From contig NZ_PDWM01000008.1 in NCBI RefSeq assembly GCF_010093225.1, positions 24,074 through 88,073 on the forward strand: DNA of 64,000 nt. The letters are read 5' to 3'. Positions within the stretch are counted from its first letter, which is position 1; the number at the start of each line of letters is the position of its first letter. Source of the stretch: Pseudoxanthomonas koreensis (GTDB taxonomy: Bacteria; Pseudomonadota; Gammaproteobacteria; Xanthomonadales; Xanthomonadaceae). Shown here in pieces: positions 53,926-63,928 of the stretch. A program made the position numbers and the translations under genes. Below the pieces are notes generated by a model. That model saw only the letters and a program-made list of their open reading frames with translations, did not search any database and had not been told where the DNA came from.

Positions 53926-55242
53926 ATGAGCAAGTCGACCGAACTTCGATACATGACCGGCTTCGGCAACGAGTTCGCCAGCGAGGCGATCGCCGGTGCG
54001 TTGCCGGTGGGGCAGAACTCGCCGCAGCGGGTGGCGCACGGGCTGTATGCCGAGCAGCTGTCGGGCAGCGCGTTCACCGCGCCGCGCGGGCAGAACCGGC
54101 GCAGCTGGCTGTACCGGATCCGGCCGGCGGCGATGCATGGCGCGTTCTCGCTGCTGGGCGGGGCGGATGCGAAGCCGCGCTTCCACAACGACTTCGGCGA
54201 CGGGCCGGTGACGCCGGACCAGCTGCGCTGGGATCCGCTGCCGCTGCCCACCACGCCCACCGACTTCGTCGACGGCCTGTACACCGTCGCCGGCAACGGC
54301 TCGCCGGCAGCGCAGCAGGGCGTGGGCATCCACCTGTACGCGGCCGACCGCGACATGGCCGGGCGCTTCTTCCATGACGCCGACGGCGAGCTGCTGCTGG
54401 TGCCGCAGCTGGGCCGGCTGCGCATCGCCACCGAGATGGGCGTGCTGGAAGTGGAGCCGCAGCAGATCGCGGTGGTCCCGCGCGGCGTGCGCTTCCGCGT
54501 GGAGCTGCCCGACGGGCCTTCGCGCGGCTACGTGCTGGAGAACTTCGGTGCGCCGCTGCGGCTGCCGGAGCTGGGGCCGATCGGCAGCAACGGCCTGGCC
54601 AACCCGCGCGACTTCGAGACACCGGTGGCGGCGTACGAGGACGTGGAGGGCGCGTTCGAACTGGTCGCCAAGTTCCAGGGCCACCTGTGGCGCGCCGACA
54701 TCGGCCACAGCCCGCTGGACGTGGTCGGCTGGCACGGCAACTGCGCGCCGTACCGCTACGACCTGCGCCGCTTCAACACCATCGGCTCGATCAGCTTCGA
54801 CCACCCGGACCCGTCGATCTTCACCGTGCTCACCGCGCCCAGCGACACGCCGGGCACGGCGAACGTGGACTTCGCGATCTTCCCGCCGCGCTGGCTGGTG
54901 GCGCAGCACACGTTCCGGCCGCCATGGTTCCACCGCAACGTGGCCAGCGAGCTCATGGGCCTGGTGCATGGCGCCTACGACGCCAAGGCCGAGGGCTTCC
55001 TGCCCGGCGGCTGCTCGCTGCACAACTGCATGACCGGGCACGGGCCGGATGCGGCGACGTTCGACAAGGCGTCGAACGCGGACCTGTCCAGGCCGGACGT
55101 GGTCACCGACACCATGGCCTTCATGTTCGAGACGCGCGGCGTGATCCGCCCGGCGGCGCAGGCACTGGAGGCCGCGCACCGCCAGCGCGACTACCAGCAG
55201 TGCTGGGCCGGCCTGCGCCGCAACTTCACCCCACCCCTGTAG
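53926..55242 (+). CDS. hmgA: homogentisate 1,2-dioxygenase
   Basis: A 438-residue cupin dioxygenase cleaving homogentisate to maleylacetoacetate. Iron ligands H336, E342 and H372 ([15 protein letters not shown]) match the human enzyme shifted by one. [13 protein letters not shown] at the start is diagnostic. ATG 53926 is preferred over ATG 53917, which has no spaced ribosome site. Its stop codon is the TAG in the TGTAG end of REP copy 4. Maleylacetoacetate isomerase and fumarylacetoacetase are not in the window. Confidence 0.97.
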   Translation: MSKSTELRYMTGFGNEFASEAIAGALPVGQNSPQRVAHGLYAEQLSGSAFTAPRGQNRRSWLYRIRPAAMHGAFSLLGGADAKPRFHNDFGDGPVTPDQLRWDPLPLPTTPTDFVDGLYTVAGNGSPAAQQGVGIHLYAADRDMAGRFFHDADGELLLVPQLGRLRIATEMGVLEVEPQQIAVVPRGVRFRVELPDGPSRGYVLENFGAPLRLPELGPIGSNGLANPRDFETPVAAYEDVEGAFELVAKFQGHLWRADIGHSPLDVVGWHGNCAPYRYDLRRFNTIGSISFDHPDPSIFTVLTAPSDTPGTANVDFAIFPPRWLVAQHTFRPPWFHRNVASELMGLVHGAYDAKAEGFLPGGCSLHNCMTGHGPDAATFDKASNADLSRPDVVTDTMAFMFETRGVIRPAAQALEAAHRQRDYQQCWAGLRRNFTPPL

Positions 55243-55372
55243 GAGCCCACTTCAGGGGGCGACCCGACGACGCTGGAAGGCGCTTCGCTCAACGCGTTGC
55301 CTCCGGATGGTGTCGCGTTCAACGCGGGTGCTGCCGATGCCCCCGGGTCGCCCCCTGAAGTGGGCTCCTACA
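55238..55372. repeat. GTAG-type REP doublet, copy 4 (135 bp)
   Basis: Left arm TGTAGGAGCCCACTTC and right arm GAAGTGGGCTCCTACA, perfect at the outer ends; the core carries CTCAACGCG, CCTCCGGATGG and GTTCAACGCGG as in copy 1. The left end provides the hmgA stop; the right end lies 6 bp before a TAGAAT -10 element of the following gene. Confidence 0.94.
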
Positions 55373-55378
55373 GGGGGT

Positions 55379-55384
55379 TAGAAT
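55379..55384 (+). promoter_or_regulatory. -10 element TAGAAT for the Na/Ca exchanger gene
   Basis: TAGAATCC starts 6 bp after the end of REP copy 4 and 35 bp before the ATG. No other promoter-like -10 is seen. A 17- to 18-bp spacer would place the -35 in the REP right arm (CTGAAG or TGAAGT), so the repeat may form half of this promoter. Confidence 0.4.
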
Positions 55385-55413
55385 CCGGGCAGGCCAACGG
55401 AGGGAGCAGGACG

Positions 55414-56364
55414 ATGGCGGAAGCACTGGGTCTGTTCGCACTGGGACTGCTGGCGCTGGCGCTGGGCGGCGACTCGATGGTCAAGGGCGCTTCCGGGCTG
55501 GCCCAGGGGCTGGGTATGCGCCCGTTCGTGGCCGGCCTGCTGCTGGTCGCCTTCGGCACCTCGGTGCCGGAACTGGCGGTCAACCTGCGCGCGATGTGGC
55601 TGGACGAACACCACCTGGCGCTGGGCAATGCCGTCGGCAGCAACATCACCAACCTCGGCCTGACCCTGGGCGTGGCCGCGCTGGCGACGCCGCTGCTGCT
55701 GCGCGCACGGATGGCGGTGCCGCTGCTGGTGCTGCTGGTGGTCGCTTCGCTGGCGCTGATGGTGTTCGGCCTGGACGGCTACATCGGCCGGGTCGAAGGC
55801 GCCGTGCTGCTGCTGGGCTTCCTCGCCAGCACCGGGTTCCTGCTGCGCCAGGGCCGGCGCGAGGCGGCCGAGGTGCAGGCCGGCATCGCCGCCTTCGCCG
55901 CCACCCGCCCGGGCATGGGCCTGAACGTGCTGCGCCTGGTGATCGCCGCGGTGCTGCTGTACTTCGGCGCGCGCTGGGTGGTGTCCGGCGGCCTCGGCCT
56001 GGGCCAGGCCTGGGGCCTGAGCCCGCTGCTGGTCGGCCTGCTGCCGGTGGCCATCGGCACCGCGCTGCCGGAAGTGGCCGCGGCGGTGGCCGCCGCGCGG
56101 CGCGGCCGCGGCGACATGGTCGCCGGCCACGTGATCGGTTCGAGCCTGTTCAACCTGCTGGCCATCGTCGGCGGCATGGCCGTGTTCCGGCCGCTGGCGC
56201 TGCCGGCCTCGTTCGTGCGCTTCGAGCTGCCGGCGGCGATCGTGCTGGCGCTGCTGGTCTACCCGCTGCTGCGCAGCGGCCGCAGTGTCAGCCGCCAGGA
56301 AGGCGCGGTGCTGGTGCTGGCGTTCCTGGCGTGGGTGGTGCTGGAAGTGCTGCTGTTCGTGTAG
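55414..56364 (+). CDS. calcium/sodium antiporter, YrbG/CaCA family
   Basis: A 316-residue exchanger with about ten membrane segments and two inverted alpha repeats: FGTSVPELAVNLRA with GNAVGSNITNLGL, and IGTALPEVAAAVAAA with GHVIGSSLFNLL. These are the ion-coordinating motifs of the CaCA superfamily, each with its Pro-Glu. AGGGAG precedes the ATG. It converges on the mrp operon with only 6 bp between stops. Confidence 0.93.
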   Translation: MAEALGLFALGLLALALGGDSMVKGASGLAQGLGMRPFVAGLLLVAFGTSVPELAVNLRAMWLDEHHLALGNAVGSNITNLGLTLGVAALATPLLLRARMAVPLLVLLVVASLALMVFGLDGYIGRVEGAVLLLGFLASTGFLLRQGRREAAEVQAGIAAFAATRPGMGLNVLRLVIAAVLLYFGARWVVSGGLGLGQAWGLSPLLVGLLPVAIGTALPEVAAAVAAARRGRGDMVAGHVIGSSLFNLLAIVGGMAVFRPLALPASFVRFELPAAIVLALLVYPLLRSGRSVSRQEGAVLVLAFLAWVVLEVLLFV

Positions 56365-56370
56365 CCGCGC

Positions 56371-56763
56371 TCAGCCGCGCTCCCGCCGGGCGCGGGTGTC
56401 CTCGCCCACCTTCTCGCCGCCGACCGCATCGCCGGCGCTTTCGCTGGTCCCCGGCTGCGGCGGCCGGTCGGCCATGTGCAGCGACAGCGCCGCCTTGGCC
56501 ATCAGGTGCGCGCTGATCGGCGCGGTGATGAACAGGAAGGCGGTGATCAGCAGTTCGCGCGGCTGCGGGTCGGTGCCGTTGAGCGCGTGGTAGCCCAGCG
56601 AGGCCAGCAGCACGCAGCCCACGCCCAGGGTGCTGGCCTTGGTCGGCGCGTGCAGGCGCTTGAAGAAATCCGACAGCTTCACCAGGCCCAGCGAGCCGAG
56701 CACGATGAAGAAGCAGCCCGCCGCCAGCAGCAGCACCAGGACGATGGCGAACAGCCAGCTCAT
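56371..56763 (-). CDS. mrpG: Mrp/Pha-type Na+/H+ antiporter subunit G
   Basis: A 130-residue subunit with three membrane segments (about 4-26, 38-58 and 68-90) and the MnhG/PhaG signature LGSLGLVKLSDFFKRLHAPTKASTLG. The hydrophilic C-terminal tail (about 95-130) is longer than usual. Its ATG overlaps the stop of mrpF by ATGA. Last gene of the operon. Confidence 0.93.
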   Translation of the reverse strand: MSWLFAIVLVLLLAAGCFFIVLGSLGLVKLSDFFKRLHAPTKASTLGVGCVLLASLGYHALNGTDPQPRELLITAFLFITAPISAHLMAKAALSLHMADRPPQPGTSESAGDAVGGEKVGEDTRARRERG

Positions 56764-57044
56764 TCGACGATGTCCCGGCGCATCACGTACTTGCTCAGGA
56801 CCACGGTACTGACGAAGCCGAGCATGGCGATCACCAGCGCCGCCTCGAAGTAGACCGCCGTACCCAGGTGCATGCCGAACAGCACCAGTTGCGCGATCGC
56901 GGCCACGAACAGCGTGTCCAGGGCCAGGATCCGGTCCGGCACCGTCGGGCCCTTCAGCAGCCGGTACAGCGCCAGCAGCATGGCGAACCCGGCCACGTGC
57001 ATCGAGCCGACGATGGCGAAACCGACCAGCGCCTGCGGGGTCAC
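56760..57044 (-). CDS. mrpF: Mrp/Pha-type Na+/H+ antiporter subunit F
   Basis: A 94-residue subunit with three membrane helices. LLKGPTVPDRILALDTLF is the conserved MnhF/PhaF loop. It overlaps mrpG (56760-56763) and mrpE (57041-57044) by four bases each, indicating tight stoichiometric translation. Confidence 0.94.
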   Translation of the reverse strand: MTPQALVGFAIVGSMHVAGFAMLLALYRLLKGPTVPDRILALDTLFVAAIAQLVLFGMHLGTAVYFEAALVIAMLGFVSTVVLSKYVMRRDIVE

Positions 57045-57553
57045 GGGAAGATCTCCATCAGCGGCTTCTCGTAGCGGGTCTTGATCTGGCGGATCACCTC
57101 GTCGGGGTCCTCCAGGTTGAGCACGTGCACCAGCAGGTGGCTGCGGTCGTCGGACAGCGACGCGGACACCGTGCCCGGGGTGAGGGTGATGATGCTGGTC
57201 AGCGCGGCGATGCCGTGGATGTTGGCCACCTCCAGCGGCAGCCAGACGAAGCCGGGGTTGATCCTGCGTTCCGGACCGAGCACCTGCAGGGCCACGGTGA
57301 TGTTGGAATGGACGATGTCCATGAGCAGGATCGCGGCCATCTTCGGCACCCCGCGCAGGCTGCCGATGCGGGCGAACTCGCGGTCCAGGCGCGCGGAGAT
57401 CTGCGGGATCAGCAGCGCCAGCAGCAGCCCCATCGCCGCGTGGCCGACGGTGACCGCATCGTTCATCAGCAGCCAGAAGCAGAACACCATGGCCGACAGC
57501 GGCAGCGACGGCAGCAGGCGCCGGCGCCAGCGATCGAAACGGTTCGCGGCCAT
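57041..57553 (-). CDS. mrpE: Mrp/Pha-type Na+/H+ antiporter subunit E
   Basis: A 170-residue subunit: two or three membrane helices near the N terminus, then a soluble domain with VALQVLGPERRINPGFVWLPL and TLTPGTVSASLSDD, the MnhE signature. It starts 2 bp after mrpD ends and overlaps mrpF by four bases. Confidence 0.94.
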   Translation of the reverse strand: MAANRFDRWRRRLLPSLPLSAMVFCFWLLMNDAVTVGHAAMGLLLALLIPQISARLDREFARIGSLRGVPKMAAILLMDIVHSNITVALQVLGPERRINPGFVWLPLEVANIHGIAALTSIITLTPGTVSASLSDDRSHLLVHVLNLEDPDEVIRQIKTRYEKPLMEIFP

Positions 57554-57555
57554 GC

Positions 57556-59115
57556 TCAGGGCTCCCTCAGCTTCGGCGTCGCCGCGCGCACCTGCTGCAC
57601 GTAGTCGCCGGGCGACTGCAGCTGGGCGGCGGTGGCGCGGGTGTAGTCCAGCAGCGGCGCGGCGGCCAGGACCATGGCCACACCATAGCCGAGCAGCAGC
57701 ACGGTGGCCGCGGTCTCCAGCGGCCGGGTCGGCGCCGCCTTCATCGCATTCGCCGGCGTGTACTGGGCCAGGCGCTCGGCCGGTGCGTCCGGCCACGGTT
57801 CCACCCGCCAGAACAGCCGCGTGCCGGCACGGGCCAGGCCGACCAGCATCATGAAGCCGCTGGCCAGCACCAGCGCCCAGACCCAGCCGGTGCTGGCCGG
57901 CGGCACCGCTTCCAGCAGCAGCAGCTTGCCGACGAAGCCCGACAGCGGCGGCAGGCCGGCCAGCGACACCGCCGCGACCAGGAACAGCACCCCGGGCATG
58001 GTCCGCCCGGGCAGCGCCGCGAGCAGGTCCTTGCGGTCGCCGGCGGCGCCGCGGCGGCGGCGGATCAGGTCGGCGAGCAGGAACAGCGCCGCACCGGCGA
58101 AGGTGCTCTGCGCCAGGTAGTACAGGCCGGCCGACACCGTGCCGGCGGTGGCCAGGGCGAAGGCGATGAACAGCGTCGCCGCCGAGCCCAGCACCAGGTA
58201 GGCGGCCATTGAACGCAACCGCCGCGAGGCCAGCACGCCCAGCGCCGACAGCATCAGCGTGGCGCCGCCCAGCGCCAGCAGTGCCGGCCAGGCGAAGCCC
58301 TGCAGCGCGCCGGTGCCGAAGCTCAGCGTGCCGACCCGCAGCACCGCGTACAGGCCGACCTTGGTCATCACCGCGAACAGCGCCGCCACCGCCGCCGGCG
58401 CATGGGTATAGGTTTGCGGCAGCCAGAAATACAGCGGCAGCACCGCGGCCTTGGCGCAGAACACCACCAGCAGCAGCCCGGCGGCGGCCTGCACCAGGGC
58501 CACGTCCTGCGCCGGCAGCTGCGCCACCCGCACCGCCATCTCGGCCATGTTGAGCGTGCCGAGCAGGCCGTAGAGCAGGCCCAGCGCGACCAGGAACAGG
58601 GTCGAGGCGGCGACGTTGAACACCACGTAGTGAAGGCCGGCGCGGATGCGCTCGCCGCGCCCACCGCTGAGCAGCAGGCCGTAGGAGGCGATCAGCAGCA
58701 CTTCGAAGAACACGAACAGGTTGAACACGTCGCCGGTGAGGAAGGCGCCGTTCAGGCCCATCATCTGGAACTGGAAGAAGGCGTGGAAATGCGGCGCGCG
58801 CCGGTCCCAGCCGGCGCAGGCGTGGAGCAGGCAGGCCGCGCCCAGCAGCTGGCCCACCAGCAGCATCAGCGCCGCCAGCCGGTCGACCATCAGCGCGATG
58901 CCAAGCCGCGCCGGCCAGTCGCCGACCAGGTAGACCTGGATGCGGCCGCTGTCGGCCTGCACCGCCAGCACCACCGACACCGCCAGCATCGCCGCCATCG
59001 AGGCCCACGCCACCGCGCGCTGCGGCGCCATGCCGAAGCGGCGGTGTTCGAAGAACAGCGCCAGCGCCGCGGCGAACAGCGGGACCAGGATCGGCAGCAG
59101 CGGCAGGTGGCTCAT
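57556..59115 (-). CDS. mrpD: Mrp/Pha-type Na+/H+ antiporter subunit D
   Basis: A 519-residue proton-translocating subunit related to complex I NuoL/M/N, with about 14 membrane segments. The family core NLFVFFEVLLIASYGLLL, KAAVLPLYFWLPQTYTHAP and VMTKVGLYAVLRV includes the conserved lysines and glutamate of the proton path. It overlaps mrpC by four bases (59112-59115). Confidence 0.95.
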   Translation of the reverse strand: MSHLPLLPILVPLFAAALALFFEHRRFGMAPQRAVAWASMAAMLAVSVVLAVQADSGRIQVYLVGDWPARLGIALMVDRLAALMLLVGQLLGAACLLHACAGWDRRAPHFHAFFQFQMMGLNGAFLTGDVFNLFVFFEVLLIASYGLLLSGGRGERIRAGLHYVVFNVAASTLFLVALGLLYGLLGTLNMAEMAVRVAQLPAQDVALVQAAAGLLLVVFCAKAAVLPLYFWLPQTYTHAPAAVAALFAVMTKVGLYAVLRVGTLSFGTGALQGFAWPALLALGGATLMLSALGVLASRRLRSMAAYLVLGSAATLFIAFALATAGTVSAGLYYLAQSTFAGAALFLLADLIRRRRGAAGDRKDLLAALPGRTMPGVLFLVAAVSLAGLPPLSGFVGKLLLLEAVPPASTGWVWALVLASGFMMLVGLARAGTRLFWRVEPWPDAPAERLAQYTPANAMKAAPTRPLETAATVLLLGYGVAMVLAAAPLLDYTRATAAQLQSPGDYVQQVRAATPKLREP

Positions 59116-59573
59116 GCGTCGCGCTCCGGGCTACGCGCTTCGTCCACCGGAGCGGCGCTGCCGGCGGTCGGTGCCGCGTGCGCGGCTTCGCGCGCGTCGG
59201 CGTGGCGGCGCTGTTCGCTGCGCTGGAACTCGCGTTCGGCGCGGCTGCCGTCGACGTGGTCGCTGTGGTTGTCGGCGCGGCTGCGGATCGCCACGACAAT
59301 GCTCACCGCGGTCATGGCGAAGGTGATCACGATCGCGGTCAACACCAGCGCCTGCGGCAGCGGGTCGGTGTAGTTGGCCGGCAGCGCGGCCACGCCGTCG
59401 TGCAGCACCGGCGGCTTGCCGGCCACCAGCCGCCCGCCGGAGAAGATCAGCAGGTTGGTCGCGTACGACAGCAGGGTCAGGCCGAGGATGACGTCGAAGC
59501 TGCGCGCGCGCAGCAGCAGGTAGATGCCCGCGGCGGTGAGGATGCCGATCGCGCTCGCCATCGCCAGTTCCAT
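59112..59573 (-). CDS. mrpC: Mrp/Pha-type Na+/H+ antiporter subunit C
   Basis: A 153-residue NuoK-like subunit with three membrane helices (about 4-23, 29-48 and 72-95) and LGLTLLSYATNLLIFSGG. The C-terminal 50 residues are a hydrophilic Asp/Glu/Arg/His-rich tail not found in short MnhC proteins. Its ATG overlaps the mrpA stop by one base. Confidence 0.93.
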   Translation of the reverse strand: MELAMASAIGILTAAGIYLLLRARSFDVILGLTLLSYATNLLIFSGGRLVAGKPPVLHDGVAALPANYTDPLPQALVLTAIVITFAMTAVSIVVAIRSRADNHSDHVDGSRAEREFQRSEQRRHADAREAAHAAPTAGSAAPVDEARSPERDA

Positions 59574-62407
59574 CAGCCCAGCTCCCCGGTGCGGGTGGAA
59601 CGGTCGCCGGTCTCGATCACGCCCAGGTGGGCCACGCGGGTGCGGGAGGGCTTGATCGTGCCCAGCATCGACAGGATCAGCATCGCCGCGCCGAACACCA
59701 CCAGGTACACGCCGGTGTCGAAGCCGGTCGCGCTGGCCAGCGGCAGTTCGCCCAGCAGCGGCAGCTCCAGGTCGAGGTGGCCGCTGGTCAGGAACTCCAC
59801 GCCGAACAGCAGCGAGGCCGCGCCGCTGGCCGCGGCCACCATCAGGCCGATGCCGATGCAGCGGATGTAGTCGAAGCCGAAGCGCGACTCGACCGAGGCC
59901 GCACCCTGGATCACGTACTGGATCAGCATCGGCACCGCCAGCACCAGGCCGGCAATGAAGCCGCCGCCGGGCGCATTGTGCCCGCGCAGGAACACGAATA
60001 CCGACACGGTCAGGGTCAGCGGCAGCATCAGCTGGGCCAGGTGCGCCGGCACCGGCAGCAGCACCGGCGGGCCGGACACCACCTTCTCCGGTGCCAGCCG
60101 TGCGCGCCGCAGCAGCGCATGCACGATCAGCGCGGCGATGCCGAACACGGTGATCTCGCCGAAGGTGTCGAAGCCGCGGAAGTCGACCAGGATCACGTTG
60201 ACCACGTTGCGGCCGTAGGCTTCCGGCAGCGAGCGGGCGAGCATCTCGATGCTGGCGGCGTCGCTGCCGGGGCGGGTCATCATCGCGTAGGCGAGCAGGC
60301 CCGCGCCCAGGCCGGCGGCGGCGGCGATGCCGATGTCGCGCGCGCGCCGGCGCGGCGCGCGCTCGGGCGGCGAGCGCGGCGGCAGGTAGTGCAGGCCGAG
60401 CAGCATCAGCGCCAGGCTCACCATCTCCACCAGCAGCTGGGTCAGGGCCAGGTCCGGCGCGGACAGGAACACGAAGGTCAGGCTGACGACCAGCCCGGCG
60501 CCGCCGAGCACGATCAGCGCCAGCAGGCGCTGCCGGTACAGGCGCAGGGTCCACAGCGTGCATGCCACCAGCACCAGCCACAGCAGCCAGCCCAGCAGCG
60601 GCATCGGTTGCGGCGCGCGCCACTGCAGTGGCGGCGAGACCCCCGCCGCGAACGGAGCCGCGCCGGCGAACAGCGCCGCCAGCACCAGCCACACCAGGCT
60701 GCGCTGCAGGCTGCCGTTGGCCAGGCGCGAGGTGAAGCGTTCGGCCAGCGCGTACAGCGCTTCCATGTTCCAGCGGAACAGGTTGCGCGCGCGCGACTGG
60801 CGCACGATCGCGTGCAGGTCCAGCAGCCGGCGCAGGCCGAAGTACAGGACGATGCCGCCAACGGTACCGGCCATGCTCATCAGCAGTGGTTTGTTGAAGC
60901 CGTGCCAGATGGCCAGGCTGTAGGAGGGCATCGCCTCGCCCAGGATCGAGGAGGCACCGGCATGCAGCACCGGGGCGACGGTCCACGCCGGGAAGATGCC
61001 CACCGCCACGCACACCAGCACCAGGATCTCGACCGGGATCTTCATCCAGCGCGGCGGCTCGTGCGGCACCCGGTCCAGCCCGCGCGGGCCCTCGCCGAAG
61101 AAGGTGTCGTGGACGAAGCGCAGGCTGTAGGCGACGCCGAACACCGCGTACAGCAGCGCGGCCACGCTGATCACGTTGGCCATCGTGCGATGGCCGTCGA
61201 TCTCCAGCGCCTCGGCGAAGAACATCTCCTTGGACAGGAAGCCGTTGAGCAGCGGGATGCCGGCCATCGCCAGGGTCGCGGTGATCGCCAGCGCGCTGGT
61301 GACGGGCATGTAGCGGCGCAGGTTGCCGAGCCGGCGCATGTCGCGGGTGCCGGTCTCGTGGTCGATGATGCCCGCGGCCATGAACAGCGAGGCCTTGAAG
61401 GTGGCGTGGTTGAGGATGTGGAACACGCCGGCCACCACCGCCATCGGCGTGGACAGGCCGAACAGCACCGTGATCAGGCCCAGGTGCGAGATGGTCGAAT
61501 ACGCCAGCAGGCCCTTGAGGTCGTGCTGGAAGATCGCGAACCAGGCGCCCAGCAGCAGGGTGATCGCGCCGATGCTGGTGACCACGTAGAAGAACAGGTC
61601 GGTGCCGGCCAGCGACGGGTGCAGCCGCGCCAGCAGGAACACCCCCGCCTTCACCATCGTCGCCGAGTGCAGGTAGGCCGACACCGGGGTCGGCGCGGCC
61701 ATCGCGTGCGGCAGCCAGAAGTGCAGCGGGAACTGCGCGCTCTTGGTGAACACCCCCGCCAGCACCAGCGCCAGCACCCACGGGTACAGCGCGCTGGCGC
61801 GGATCGCATCGCCGGAGGCCAGGACCACGTCCAGGTCGTAGCTGCCGACGATGCGGCCGATGAGCAGGATCCCGCCCATCAGCGCCAGGCCGCCGCCGCC
61901 GGTGATCGCCAGCGCCATGCGCGCGCCCTCGCGCGCGTCCTGGCGCCCGTACCAGAAGCCGATCAGCAGGAAGGAGCTGATGCTGGTCAGTTCCCAGAAC
62001 ACCAGCAGCAGGAGCAGGTTGCCGGCGATCACCACGCCCAGCATCGCGCCCATGAACAGCAGCAGGCAGCCGAAGAAGCGCGGCGCGCTGTCCTCCGCGG
62101 ACAGGTAGTAGTGCGCGTACATCACCACCAGCGCGCCGATCGCCAGGACCATGCCGGCGAACATCCAGGCCAGGCCGTCCAGGCGCAGGGTGAAGTCGAG
62201 GCCGATCTGCGGGATCCAGGCATGGTCGGCGCGCGGCACCCAGCCCTGCAGCCCCGCCGGGGTCATCCACGCCAGCAGCAGCAGGCCCAGCAGCGGGGCC
62301 GCCGCGGCCACCCACGCCACCACCCCGCGCGAACGCGTGCGCAGGAACACCATCGCCACGGCCGCCAGGAACGGCAGGGCGAGCAGGATTTCCAGGAAGG
62401 GGATCAT
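59573..62407 (-). CDS. mrpA: Mrp/Pha-type Na+/H+ antiporter subunit A, fused A-B form
   Basis: A 944-residue fused subunit. Residues 1 to about 500 are NuoL-like ([48 protein letters not shown] split over several helices), about 600-790 is the MrpA C-terminal/NuoJ-like part, and about 800-944 corresponds to MrpB ([34 protein letters not shown]). The operon thus encodes A(B), C, D, E, F, G as six genes, the group-2 (PhaAB-type) arrangement. Such complexes expel Na+ or K+ and support alkaline pH or salt tolerance. Confidence 0.95.
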   Translation of the reverse strand: MIPFLEILLALPFLAAVAMVFLRTRSRGVVAWVAAAAPLLGLLLLAWMTPAGLQGWVPRADHAWIPQIGLDFTLRLDGLAWMFAGMVLAIGALVVMYAHYYLSAEDSAPRFFGCLLLFMGAMLGVVIAGNLLLLLVFWELTSISSFLLIGFWYGRQDAREGARMALAITGGGGLALMGGILLIGRIVGSYDLDVVLASGDAIRASALYPWVLALVLAGVFTKSAQFPLHFWLPHAMAAPTPVSAYLHSATMVKAGVFLLARLHPSLAGTDLFFYVVTSIGAITLLLGAWFAIFQHDLKGLLAYSTISHLGLITVLFGLSTPMAVVAGVFHILNHATFKASLFMAAGIIDHETGTRDMRRLGNLRRYMPVTSALAITATLAMAGIPLLNGFLSKEMFFAEALEIDGHRTMANVISVAALLYAVFGVAYSLRFVHDTFFGEGPRGLDRVPHEPPRWMKIPVEILVLVCVAVGIFPAWTVAPVLHAGASSILGEAMPSYSLAIWHGFNKPLLMSMAGTVGGIVLYFGLRRLLDLHAIVRQSRARNLFRWNMEALYALAERFTSRLANGSLQRSLVWLVLAALFAGAAPFAAGVSPPLQWRAPQPMPLLGWLLWLVLVACTLWTLRLYRQRLLALIVLGGAGLVVSLTFVFLSAPDLALTQLLVEMVSLALMLLGLHYLPPRSPPERAPRRRARDIGIAAAAGLGAGLLAYAMMTRPGSDAASIEMLARSLPEAYGRNVVNVILVDFRGFDTFGEITVFGIAALIVHALLRRARLAPEKVVSGPPVLLPVPAHLAQLMLPLTLTVSVFVFLRGHNAPGGGFIAGLVLAVPMLIQYVIQGAASVESRFGFDYIRCIGIGLMVAAASGAASLLFGVEFLTSGHLDLELPLLGELPLASATGFDTGVYLVVFGAAMLILSMLGTIKPSRTRVAHLGVIETGDRSTRTGELG

Positions 62408-62519
62408 CCGGGGGCGGGCGGGATCGAAGGCGTGCGAGCCCGTCGAGTGTAGCAGCCGGTCTGGTGACGGCCCGCTATGCTGTGCCGATGCGCATTCTCC
62501 CCGGGCATTGCGCCCCGCC

Positions 62520-63416
62520 ATGAACCCGCCGCCGCCCCGCGCCCTGGTGTTCGGTGCCAGCGGCCAGATCGGACGGCGCGTGCTTGCGCGGTTGCAGGCG
62601 CGCGGCTGGCACGTGGTGGCGCTGTGCCGCGGCGAGCCGCCCGCGGCCGCGTCCGGCGTGGAGTGGCGGCGCGGCGCGTTGCCCGACGCGGCCGGCGCGG
62701 GCGACGGCTTCGATGCGATCTTCAGCTGCGGTCCGCTGGACCTGTTCTCGCTGTGGGACGAGCGCCACGCGACCGGCGCGGCGCGGGCGGGCGCGTTCGG
62801 TTCGACCAGCGGGCACGTCAAGCATGCGTCGTCCGAGCCGGCCGAGCGCGAGCTGGCCGGGCGGTTGCGCGCGGCCGAAGCGCGGCTCGCGGCGGCTGCG
62901 GCGGCGCGTGGCGCGACCGTCACGCTGCTGCGGCCGACGCTGGTCTACGGCGCCGGCAGCGACCGCAACCTGAGCCGGATCGCGGCGCTGGCGCGGCGGC
63001 ACGGCTTCTTCCTGCTGCCGCACGACGCGTGCGGCCTGCGCCAGCCGGTGCACGTGGACGACCTGGGCGATGCGGCACTGGCGGCGCTGCAGCGCGCGGG
63101 CACGGATTTCGCCGCGTACGACCTGCCGGGCGGGGAGACGCTGCCCTATCGCGAGATGGTCGCGCGCCTGCTGCAATCGCTGCGGCCTCCGGCGCGCCTG
63201 CTGCTGTTGCCGGGGCCGCTGTTCGGGTTCGCGGCGGTGCTGGCGCGCTGGCTGCGGGTGCACGACGCTGGCGCGGCGGTACTGGCGCGGATGCGCCAGG
63301 ACCTGGTGTTCGATGCTTCAGCCGCGGCACGCGACCTGGGCTACGCACCGCGGCGGTTCATGCCCGAGGCCGGCATGAGCGGAAGCGATCAGTACCTCCA
63401 CCCCAGCTTGCGGTAA
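62520..63416 (+). CDS. NAD(P)-binding epimerase/dehydratase-like protein
   Basis: A 298-residue Rossmann-fold protein of the extended/atypical SDR type. The dinucleotide motif [11 protein letters not shown] is at residues 9-19, and [14 protein letters not shown] matches the RPxxVYGxG block of NAD-dependent epimerases. The usual YxxxK pair is not obvious, so catalysis may differ. It is divergent from mrpA by 112 bp, and its 3' end overlaps the convergent DUF962 gene by 28 bp. Substrate unknown. Confidence 0.82.
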   Translation: MNPPPPRALVFGASGQIGRRVLARLQARGWHVVALCRGEPPAAASGVEWRRGALPDAAGAGDGFDAIFSCGPLDLFSLWDERHATGAARAGAFGSTSGHVKHASSEPAERELAGRLRAAEARLAAAAAARGATVTLLRPTLVYGAGSDRNLSRIAALARRHGFFLLPHDACGLRQPVHVDDLGDAALAALQRAGTDFAAYDLPGGETLPYREMVARLLQSLRPPARLLLLPGPLFGFAAVLARWLRVHDAGAAVLARMRQDLVFDASAAARDLGYAPRRFMPEAGMSGSDQYLHPSLR

Positions 63417-63868
63417 AGCTTCGCCAGCACCCACGCAGGCCCGATCAGCAGGTAGACCAGGTCGGTGAGGAAGCTGGGCTTGCGGCCTTCGAACTTGTGG
63501 CCGATGAACTGGGCGATCCAGGCGACCACGAACACGGTCACCGCCGACCACAGCAGGGTGGCCAGGCCGAAGCGCATTTCGACCAGGCGGCAGAGGCAGC
63601 CGCAGAAGAAGAACACGGCGAGCATGCCCAGGCCGAGGCTGCGCGAGAGGCGGTAATAGAACATCCAGGCGAAGAACATGGCGAGCGCGGCCCAGATGCC
63701 GGTCTTCATCCAGGTGCCGAAGGTGGGGATGCACCAGATCAGCGCCACCACCGACCAGAGGATGGCGGGCACGGCGATGACGTGGATGCGCTGGTTCAGT
63801 TCGTTGCGGTGGTCGCCGGAGTAGCTGGCGAAGTAGCGGTCGATCGGCCGTTGCAGGGTCGCGTCCAT
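63389..63868 (-). CDS. DUF962/Mpo1-like membrane protein
   Basis: A 159-residue protein with about four membrane helices and family residues RYFASYSGDHRNELNQRIHVIAVPAILWS and AQFIGHKFEGRKPSFLTDLVYLLIGPAWVLAK. Yeast Mpo1 of this family is an iron-dependent dioxygenase of 2-hydroxy fatty acids; the metal-binding histidines (H20, H29 and H in GHKFEG) are present. Function in bacteria is unproven. Confidence 0.88.
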   Translation of the reverse strand: MDATLQRPIDRYFASYSGDHRNELNQRIHVIAVPAILWSVVALIWCIPTFGTWMKTGIWAALAMFFAWMFYYRLSRSLGLGMLAVFFFCGCLCRLVEMRFGLATLLWSAVTVFVVAWIAQFIGHKFEGRKPSFLTDLVYLLIGPAWVLAKLYRKLGWRY

Positions 63869-63928
63869 CTCATCCCTCCCGAGGATTCTATGCGCTCGGG
63901 TATGGAGGATAGCGCGGGTGGCGGGTGG

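Noticed and set aside
59627..62452. A 941-codon plus-strand open frame opposite mrpA
   Set aside because: Gln/His/Arg-rich composition mirrors the antisense of a Leu/Ala/Val-rich membrane protein; no domains.
63389..63416. 28-bp convergent gene overlap as a regulatory feature
   Set aside because: Small 3' overlaps between convergent genes are common in compact high-GC genomes.
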